Shown in pieces: positions 1 through 5,072 of a stretch of DNA of 7,504 nt. Position 1 is the stretch's first letter; every line of letters begins with the position of its first letter. Source of the stretch: an uncultured Actinomycetes bacterium (lineage in GTDB: Bacteria; Actinomycetota; Actinomycetes; S36-B12); the NCBI GenBank assembly GCA_937876275.1, contig CALFIA010000051.1, positions 1 to 7,504 of the forward strand, written 5' to 3'. Under the pieces are notes generated by a model. It had not been told where the DNA came from, did not search any database, and worked only from the letters and a program-made list of their open reading frames with translations. The position numbers were made by a program, and so were the translations under genes.

Positions 1-1164
1 GTCGACCTGTTCACGCTCGCCGCTGCGCTGGCGCTGGTGGGCCTGCTCACCTCCACGGTGTCGCTGGCGACGTCGATCCTCACCACCCGTGCTCCGGGCA
101 TGAACATGCGCCGCGTGCCGTGGTTCAGCTGGTCGGTGCTGGTGATGTCGGTCACCGTCCTCGTGGCCCTTCCCATCCTCATCGGCACGCTGCTCTACGT
201 GTTCGTGGCGCACCGTTATCCGTCGCTGAGCGATCTGAACGGCAACCGCGCCATCGGGGCATGGGCCGGCTTCGGCTTCACGCAGCCCACCACCGTCCTG
301 TTCGCCATTCCGGTGTTCGGCCTGCTCGCCGAGACCGTGGCCACCTCCACCCAAGCTCGGCTGAAGCCTCGCGGTGCCATCCTCGCTGCCATCGGCCTCC
401 TCGGCACTGCGATGTACGGCGCTGCCGTGCAGGCGCCGGTGGTCATCCGCTCGGGTTTCAGCAACCTCAGCGGCAACGAGAAGGCGTCCGATGTGCTGCC
501 GTTCCTCTTGGTGCACGTGCTGCCGCTGCTCGGTGCCTTCCTGGCGCTGGCACTGGTGGCCAAGGGCCTGCAGCGCAAGCCGAAGGTGAACGCCCCGCTG
601 GTGTTCGCCCTTTTCGCCGCCCTGCTCGCTCTGTTGGGCACCGCAGCCTCGGCGCTCGGCAACATCGGCGATGCCGGTCTGGCCGACACCACGTTCGAAG
701 AAGGCGCATGGCTTGCGCTGGTGTACGCCGGTGTCCTGGCGGGCATGGGAGCCGTGGCGTTCTGGGGTCCGAAGCTCTGGGGCCGCAGCATGCCGCTGAA
801 GGCCACCCTGCCGCTGGGTCTGCTCGGCTTCGCCGGTGCGGTGCTGGCCAGCGTGCCGATGCTCATCGCCGGTGCGATCGCGCATGCGGGCTTCGGTGAC
901 ATCAGCATTGCCGTTGTAGTCTCACTTCTCATCGGCCAGATTCCCGGCATCTACTTGGGCGCCAAGCTTTCTTCACGTTACGACGGCCATCGTCTGCGCT
1001 GGCTGCTCATGGTCGTACTGGCAGCCACGGCTATCAAGCTTCTCGGCGCACCAGCTCTGCTGAGTGGCGCGATCGCGCTGATCGGTGCTGCGATCGTGAT
1101 CGTGATGATCCTGCGCGAGCGTGCTGCGGCGAAGAAGGCCGCAGCGGAGGTTGTCGCCGTCTAA
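1..1164 (+). CDS. Ligand-less heme-copper oxidase subunit I homologue fused to a TauE/SafE-like tail (5'-partial)
   Basis: The frame is open from base 1 and the first in-frame ATG (37) lies inside a conserved helix, so the true start is upstream of the window. Residues are numbered from base 1. The first ~285 follow COX1/CtaD in order: a helix ending in TRAPGM (30-34), a long hydrophobic helix, the helix normally carrying HPEVY, the A-E-x loop, the helix normally carrying HH, and the pre-WPK helix ending in WGPKLWGR (255-262). The CuB and heme ligands are gone: HPEVY reads QPTTV (Q95), the HH pair aligns with Q144-A145, and the HFH motif aligns with AWL (236-238). From about residue 284 the sequence stops resembling COX1 and matches the second half of TauE/SafE permeases, with IGQIPGIYLGAKLSSR near 311-326 and a basic C-terminus. 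The protein must be multi-pass membrane. It cannot bind the oxygen-reducing centre as COX1 does. Its role is unknown: accessory subunit, structural paralogue or chimera. Homology to COX1 is confident; function is not. Confidence 0.7.
   Translation, partial: VDLFTLAAALALVGLLTSTVSLATSILTTRAPGMNMRRVPWFSWSVLVMSVTVLVALPILIGTLLYVFVAHRYPSLSDLNGNRAIGAWAGFGFTQPTTVLFAIPVFGLLAETVATSTQARLKPRGAILAAIGLLGTAMYGAAVQAPVVIRSGFSNLSGNEKASDVLPFLLVHVLPLLGAFLALALVAKGLQRKPKVNAPLVFALFAALLALLGTAASALGNIGDAGLADTTFEEGAWLALVYAGVLAGMGAVAFWGPKLWGRSMPLKATLPLGLLGFAGAVLASVPMLIAGAIAHAGFGDISIAVVVSLLIGQIPGIYLGAKLSSRYDGHRLRWLLMVVLAATAIKLLGAPALLSGAIALIGAAIVIVMILRERAAAKKAAAEVVAV
850..1161 (+). other. TauE/SafE-like C-terminal half-domain within the COX1-like reading frame
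   Basis: This segment encodes a helix with an AHAGFGD motif, then LLIGQIPGIYLGAKLSSR (925-978), then LRWLLMVVLAATAIKLLG and a last helix with a lysine/arginine/alanine-rich tail. The order glycine-rich IP-G-x-x-LGA-x-LSSR, then an LR-initiated helix, then KLL is typical of the second repeat of TauE/SafE sulfite or organosulfonate permeases, which normally have two such repeats in about 250-300 residues. Only one repeat is present, so it is unlikely to be a working permease by itself. The left border is fuzzy (about 840-905) because the preceding helix could belong to either family. By hand count, A/T-ending codons are 37 of 300 for bases 1-900 and 26 of 87 for bases 901-1161. The tail therefore resembles the downstream oxidoreductase rather than its own N-terminal part. 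Confidence 0.55.
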
Positions 1165-1186
1165 CCCTTCTCCCAGTCGCAGGCAT

Positions 1187-1192
1187 TAGCCT
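1187..1192 (+). promoter_or_regulatory. Probable -10 box for a leaderless quinone oxidoreductase transcript
   Basis: TAGCCT fits the TANNNT consensus and is followed by exactly six bases and then GTG at 1199. That places the transcription start on or next to the start codon. No Shine-Dalgarno sequence precedes GTG 1199 or the alternative ATG 1205, which supports a leaderless start. No clear -35 was found. The site lies in the 34-base gap after the upstream stop codon, so the oxidoreductase need not depend on the COX1-like gene for transcription. Confidence 0.5.
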
Positions 1193-1198
1193 TCAGCC

Positions 1199-2191
1199 GT
1201 GAGCATGAATGCGATTGAAGTCGACGGCGGCAAGGGTGGCCCGGAGGCGATGCACTGGGTCGAGGTCGCATCGCCTGAACTCCGAGCCGGCGAGGTGCTC
1301 ATCGATATCGCGGCGACTGCCGTCAATCGGGCAGATCTCCTGCAACGCCAAGGCTTTTACCACCCTCCCGCCGGTGCCACTCACATCATGGGTCTCGAGT
1401 GCTCGGGCACCATCGCGGCAGTTTCCGACGGCATCACTCATCTCAAGGTCGGCGATCAGGTCACTGCCCTGCTTTCCGGTGGCGGCTACGCCGAGCAGGT
1501 GGCAGTGCCTGCCGGGCAGGTGATGAGCGTGCCCGCAGGTGTCGATCTCATCACTGCCGCTGGTCTGCCCGAGGTCGCCTGCACGGTGTGGAGCAATCTC
1601 GTGATGACCGCACATCTCGCCGAGGGTGAATGGGTACTCATCCACGGTGGCGGCTCGGGTATCGGCACCCTCGGGATCCAGGTCGCACGAGCACTGGGTG
1701 CTCGCGTTGCCGTGACTGCAGGGAGCCAGGCAAAGCTCGATGCGTGCGCGGCATTGGGTGCCGAAGTTCTCATCAACTACAACGAGGAGGATTTCGTCGA
1801 GGTGCTGAACGCTGAGACCGGTGGTTACGGCGTCAACGTCATTCTCGACAACATGGGAGCGAAGTATCTCGAGCGCAATGTCGAGGCGCTCGCGCGCAAC
1901 GGCCGACTCGTAGTAATCGGCCTCCAGGGTGGGATCAAGGCTGAACTCAACATCAACACGATGCTGCGCAAGAACGCGACAATTCATGCCACAGGCCTGC
2001 GCGGGCGACCTGATGACGAGAAGGCCGCGATCTGCGAGGCAGTCGAGCGCCACGTATGGCCCTGGATTGCCGCCGGCATCGTGAAGCCAGTCGTGGGTCG
2101 TGTCGTGCCGATTCTGGATGCAGGCGCGGCGCACATCATGATCGAGAACGGTGAGATCACCGGCAAGGTCGTCCTGCAGGTTCAGGGCTAA
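1199..2191 (+). CDS. NAD(P)H:quinone oxidoreductase, PIG3 / zeta-crystallin-like MDR family
   Basis: A complete 330-residue cytosolic enzyme of the zinc-free medium-chain dehydrogenase/reductase superfamily. It closely follows the PIG3 (TP53I3-like) group: VNRADLLQRQGFYHPP near residue 43, GLECSGTIAAV near 66, GGGYAEQVAVPAGQ near 96, LPEVACTVWSNL near 122, the nucleotide-binding HGGGSGIG (149-156), ALGAEVLINY, GVNVILDNMGAKYLERN, RNGRLVVIGLQGG, and a C-terminal GKVVLQV. Length is normal for the family. Catalytic zinc cysteine/histidine positions of alcohol dehydrogenases are absent, as expected. PIG3-type enzymes reduce quinones with NADPH; the natural substrate cannot be read from sequence. 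GTG 1199 is chosen because of the -10 box six bases upstream. The alternative ATG 1205 gives MNAI, which matches the usual family N-terminus (MKAI), so the difference is two residues. The 3' end overlaps the convergent PhzF gene. Confidence 0.9.
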   Translation: MSMNAIEVDGGKGGPEAMHWVEVASPELRAGEVLIDIAATAVNRADLLQRQGFYHPPAGATHIMGLECSGTIAAVSDGITHLKVGDQVTALLSGGGYAEQVAVPAGQVMSVPAGVDLITAAGLPEVACTVWSNLVMTAHLAEGEWVLIHGGGSGIGTLGIQVARALGARVAVTAGSQAKLDACAALGAEVLINYNEEDFVEVLNAETGGYGVNVILDNMGAKYLERNVEALARNGRLVVIGLQGGIKAELNINTMLRKNATIHATGLRGRPDDEKAAICEAVERHVWPWIAAGIVKPVVGRVVPILDAGAAHIMIENGEITGKVVLQVQG

Positions 2192-3068
2192 GGCACGACT
2201 GTTCCGGCAGGGTGATCGTGCCCGTGCCGACCACGTGAACATCCCCTGACACCACGATCGACTCCGAGGTGTCGACATGAAGTCGACTCGGTTCGCCCAT
2301 GTCGACCCCTTGGGAGATGCTGACGTGCGTGAGGCCGAGCCGGTCGCGCAGATAGGCACCGAATGGCCCGGCGGCTGAGCCGGTGGCCGGGTCCTCGCCG
2401 TGGGCAACATCGAGGGTGAAGCATCGAGCGCTCCACTCGTGCGCAGAATCCTCGGCAACGACGTAGCAATTCAGCGACATCACGCTGTCGACGTCAACGT
2501 TGGCGAGGGCATCACTTAGCGCAGCACGGTCGAAGCGCGCAGCATGCAGTGCGCTCGCGGATGACAGCGGAATCACCAGCATGGGCAGGCCGGTAGAGAG
2601 CAGCTGCGGTGGCAACTCGGCGTGAAGCGCGTCGGCAGATATCCCGAGCGCCTGGACTATCGCTCGGGCGTCGACCTCTGCTCCGAATTCGCACTCCCCT
2701 TGGACCATGCTTACCGTGCCGGAGTCACCACTGAGCTCAACGCGCAGTTCGTGCAGCCCCTTCATCGTCTGCTGCATCAACACAGCGGAACTGACGCCAT
2801 TTCGATGGCAGATGGCTGCAGCGGCGCCCAGTGACGGATGACCGGCAAAGGGAATCTCCGACTCCACGGTGAAGATGCGATTGCGATAGTCAGCGCCGGG
2901 AACCGAGGGCTGCTGAAGAAAGACAGTTTCCGACTGCCGCGTGCGCCGCGCGAACCTTGCCATCGTCTCATCAGACACCCCGTCGGCGGAGTGCACGACC
3001 GGTAGTGAATTGCCCTCGAGCGGACGCGCCGCGAAGACATCGACATAGGTAATAGGCAGACGAAGCAT
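2157..3068 (-). CDS. PhzF-family isomerase/epimerase
   Basis: A complete 303-residue protein of the PhzF family, which shares the diaminopimelate-epimerase fold. It opens with the usual YVDVFAARPLEGNSLPVV (family GNPxxVV, here GNS). The proposed acid/base glutamate lies in RQSETVF (E47), followed by the conserved FAGHP (H77) and GEDPATGSAAGPFGAYL (D226 in the motif at 224-232). PhzF itself isomerises a dihydro-hydroxyanthranilate in phenazine synthesis, but most family members outside phenazine clusters have no known substrate, and no phenazine genes are seen here. The final ~17 residues after TGTITLP are an extension, in part encoded by bases that also encode the end of the oxidoreductase on the other strand (35-base overlap). 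ATG 3068 fits the family start and sits six bases after a TAGAGT box. Confidence is high for family and low for reaction. Confidence 0.9.
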   Translation of the reverse strand: MLRLPITYVDVFAARPLEGNSLPVVHSADGVSDETMARFARRTRQSETVFLQQPSVPGADYRNRIFTVESEIPFAGHPSLGAAAAICHRNGVSSAVLMQQTMKGLHELRVELSGDSGTVSMVQGECEFGAEVDARAIVQALGISADALHAELPPQLLSTGLPMLVIPLSSASALHAARFDRAALSDALANVDVDSVMSLNCYVVAEDSAHEWSARCFTLDVAHGEDPATGSAAGPFGAYLRDRLGLTHVSISQGVDMGEPSRLHVDTSESIVVSGDVHVVGTGTITLPEQSCLSPEPAGRPCR

Positions 3069-3070
3069 GC

Positions 3071-3081
3071 CTAGACTCTAG
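3071..3081. promoter_or_regulatory. Inverted repeat forming overlapping divergent -10 boxes (PhzF / GH88)
   Basis: CTAGACTCTAG has perfect five-base arms around a single central C. On the plus strand TAGACT (3072-3077) is followed by six bases and GTG 3084. On the minus strand TAGAGT (3080 to 3075) is followed by six bases and the ATG ending at 3068. Both therefore match TANNNT with the spacing of leaderless transcripts, and the two boxes share bases 3075-3077. Neither start has a Shine-Dalgarno sequence, and no clear -35 is visible on either side. The repeat could also be an operator, but the exact spacing on both strands favours promoters. Confidence 0.6.
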
Positions 3082-3083
3082 AG

Positions 3084-4430
3084 GTGACGATGCATGGCTC
3101 ACGCCGCTCTACTGCCCTCGCCGTAACCCTCGGCGTGGCAAGCGCGTTGCTACTCCAGGGTTGTTCGAGCGCCGTGGCGTCCACCACCCCTGAGCCGACT
3201 ACCGCGGTCACGCTGACTGCGCGAAGCGCTAATGCGCAGACCTGCACTGCAACCCCAGGCCTGTTCTCCGCGTACGACCGCGGCGGGCTCTTCGGCGTTG
3301 CCGAGACGAAGCTCGCTGCCGCCGCTGACTTCAACCCGCGCAAGTACCCGATCGGGGCACTCACCAAGCAGTCCATCTACGACCGCACCGGGCCGAAGGC
3401 CTGGACTTCCGGCTTCTTCCCGTCCTCTTTGTGGCTGATGTACCAGCGCACCGACGACAAGACGTGGCTCAAGCAGGCGCGCGCCTGGACGAAAGCGCTG
3501 CTTCCGCTGGCCAGCTGGGAGGGCAGTCACGATCTTGGCTTCATGGTCGGCATCCCCATGGAACTCGGCATGCGTCTTGACCCGAGCGCGAAGAAGCGCG
3601 CAACGTATCGCGAGGCATTCATCAATGCCGCACGGTCATTGTCGACGAGATGGAATCCGAATGTGAAAGCCATCCAGTCGGGCACCTACGACGGGCAATG
3701 GGGTCTGATCATCGACTCGGCGATGAACGCTCCGCTGCTGATCGAGGCCGGCATGATCCTCGGCGGCGCCGAGGGCGAGGAACTCAAGTCACGCGGTGAG
3801 CAGCACTTGCTCACGTTGATCAACACCTTCATTCGCGATGACGGATCCACATATCACCGGATGACCTTTGATCCGACTACGGGCGCGCTCATCGGCCCCG
3901 TGGCAGGGCAGGGCATGAGTGTCGATAGCACCTGGTCACGCGGCCAGGCTTGGGCGATCTTCGGCTTCGCTCGGGCGTATCAGCTCACTCGCAACCAGGC
4001 GTTCCTCGATGCTGCGGAGACAACCGCGCACTTTTGGATGAGCCACATCGATGCGCAGTGCGTGCCGGCCTGGGATTTCGATGCGACACCGGATGCGCCG
4101 AGAGATTCATCAGCATCGTCGATTGCCGCGAACGGTTTTATCCTGCTCGGCCAGTTCGCGAAGCAGCAGCAATTGCGCACGGCCGACTACGAGCCTTATG
4201 CGCGCACCATGCTGCATGCGATCTCCACACTGCCGGTCCTCGCGAAGGACTCACCGAATCCAGGCGTGATGCTGCAGCAGACGGCAAACGTCAACAAGCT
4301 CGCGAAGGAAGGCTCCTACGTGTGGGGCGACACCTTTGTGTTGATGGCGGGAACCAACGCGCTGTACTCAGGCTCGAATGCGACCACCGACTACACGAGC
4401 TCGGTGACCTCTGGATTGACGAACGGCTAG
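3084..4430 (+). CDS. Secreted lipoprotein, glycoside hydrolase family 88-like (unsaturated uronyl hydrolase)
   Basis: A 448-residue protein with a lipoprotein signal: basic MHGSRR, a hydrophobic stretch, then the lipobox LLQGC (C27; Q at -2 is uncommon). A Ser/Thr/Pro/Ala-rich linker of about 30 residues follows, then an (alpha/alpha)-barrel domain of GH88 type. Motifs in order: AWTSGFFPSSLWLMY (W107 region), EGSHDLGFM with D150, GLIIDSAMNAPLL with D211, STWSRGQAWAIFGFARAY (R286), PAWDFDATPDAPRDSSASSIAANG, and GSYVWGDTFVLMA. D150 and D211 match the two catalytic aspartates known in unsaturated glucuronyl hydrolases, which hydrate the 4,5-double bond left by polysaccharide lyases and so release the terminal sugar. 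It is predicted to sit on the outer face of the membrane and trim lyase-generated oligosaccharides. No lyase or sugar transporter is nearby. GTG 3084 is preferred over ATG 3090 because of the -10 box six bases upstream. Confidence 0.85.
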   Translation: MTMHGSRRSTALAVTLGVASALLLQGCSSAVASTTPEPTTAVTLTARSANAQTCTATPGLFSAYDRGGLFGVAETKLAAAADFNPRKYPIGALTKQSIYDRTGPKAWTSGFFPSSLWLMYQRTDDKTWLKQARAWTKALLPLASWEGSHDLGFMVGIPMELGMRLDPSAKKRATYREAFINAARSLSTRWNPNVKAIQSGTYDGQWGLIIDSAMNAPLLIEAGMILGGAEGEELKSRGEQHLLTLINTFIRDDGSTYHRMTFDPTTGALIGPVAGQGMSVDSTWSRGQAWAIFGFARAYQLTRNQAFLDAAETTAHFWMSHIDAQCVPAWDFDATPDAPRDSSASSIAANGFILLGQFAKQQQLRTADYEPYARTMLHAISTLPVLAKDSPNPGVMLQQTANVNKLAKEGSYVWGDTFVLMAGTNALYSGSNATTDYTSSVTSGLTNG

Positions 4431-5020
4431 AGCGAAGGAAGCGCCGCGATGCGCTTCATCAGATACGGCGAGAAGTAACCCATGTACTTCGCCTGCACGA
4501 TCGGATCACGCCAGTCACTGCCGGTGACGGTGCCGCGGCAGGCGACACTGCCGCACAGGCAGGTGAACTCGTCGTAATCAGAGGCATCGCACATCGCGTA
4601 ATCGAAGGTGAGTTCTTCGCCCACCTCGATATCGCGCATGGCGATGAGCAGCTGGGAACCCGAGAGACCGCAGTTCGGGTCGCAGGAGTGGTTGAGCATG
4701 TCACCGGGCTCGCGCACATCGGATGACACGAGGTAGAGGTCTTCATCGACCTGGATCGATCTGGCCTGACGATCGGCTGAGAGGGTGGAGAGGAGATCGC
4801 GAGGGATCATCCATCCGCCGAAGCCGGCGACTGTCTCGCCTGCGCTGATTCGCTCCGTCGTGAAGGAGCCCCATCCCTTGTCCCCGGCGGGTTGTGCAAG
4901 TGCCTTCGGGGTCAGCCAGTTGTAGTCCACTCGACTCGCATACCTCTCCGCTAGAGCCCGCCGCGTGCGGGCAAAGCCCGAAAAGTGTGACATATGAAGA
5001 TGAACGGACAAAATGCCCAC
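4427..5020 (-). CDS. SET-domain protein (putative protein-lysine methyltransferase)
   Basis: A compact 197-residue protein that is essentially a SET domain plus post-SET cysteines. Visible motifs: KGWGSFTTERISAGETV (from residue 48, the GxG region that contacts S-adenosylmethionine), DMLNHSCDPNCGL with NHSCDPN at 110-116, EELTFDYA with the catalytic-type Y141, and TCLCGSVACRG with C154, C156 and C161, which with C113 can form the usual zinc site. A conserved-looking tail (DW, then QAKYMGYFSPYLMKRI) ends the protein. The intact motifs argue for an active methyltransferase acting on a protein lysine; the target in this bacterium is unknown. GTG 5020 lies six bases after an AAGAGT box, suggesting a leaderless start; ATG 4993 (MSHFSG) is the alternative. 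Its stop overlaps that of the convergent GH88 gene. It may be transcribed alone or with the gene 52 bases upstream. Confidence 0.87.
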   Translation of the reverse strand: MGILSVHLHMSHFSGFARTRRALAERYASRVDYNWLTPKALAQPAGDKGWGSFTTERISAGETVAGFGGWMIPRDLLSTLSADRQARSIQVDEDLYLVSSDVREPGDMLNHSCDPNCGLSGSQLLIAMRDIEVGEELTFDYAMCDASDYDEFTCLCGSVACRGTVTGSDWRDPIVQAKYMGYFSPYLMKRIAALPSL

Positions 5021-5026
5021 TGGTTA

Positions 5027-5032
5027 ACTCTT
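5027..5032 (-). promoter_or_regulatory. Possible -10 box for the SET-domain gene
   Basis: Read on the minus strand this is AAGAGT, one base off TANNNT, followed by six bases (TAACCA) and GTG at 5020. The spacing is the same as at three other starts in the window. It differs from the PhzF box TAGAGT by one base. No Shine-Dalgarno sequence is present. The mismatch at the first position lowers confidence. Confidence 0.35.
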
Positions 5033-5072
5033 GTTCACCCTCGTGGGGGAGGCCATTCCCTAACGCTGGTGA

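Noticed and set aside
37..39. ATG as the start of the COX1-like protein
   Set aside because: The frame is open upstream to base 1 and the preceding residues (VDLFTLAAALALV) continue the COX1 helix, so this Met/Val region is internal and the gene is 5'-partial.
216..950. Long minus-strand open frame opposite the COX1-like gene
   Set aside because: Low-complexity Ala/Pro/Ser/Arg-rich translation without recognisable motifs; it is a GC-rich shadow of the plus-strand gene.
1193..2458. Long minus-strand open frame across the oxidoreductase and PhzF genes
   Set aside because: It is antisense to the oxidoreductase and out of frame with PhzF, both of which have complete family motifs; it is a shadow.
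3950..4726. Long plus-strand open frame spanning the GH88 and SET gene ends
   Set aside because: It overlaps two genes with clear catalytic motifs, and its translation shows no family signature.
1199..5020. Phenazine or other secondary-metabolite cluster suggested by the PhzF gene
   Set aside because: No other biosynthetic gene is present and PhzF-family proteins are widespread outside such clusters.
5039..5052. CCTC and GAGG arms as an intrinsic terminator after the arginase-family gene
   Set aside because: The stem is only four base pairs and no T-run follows on either strand.
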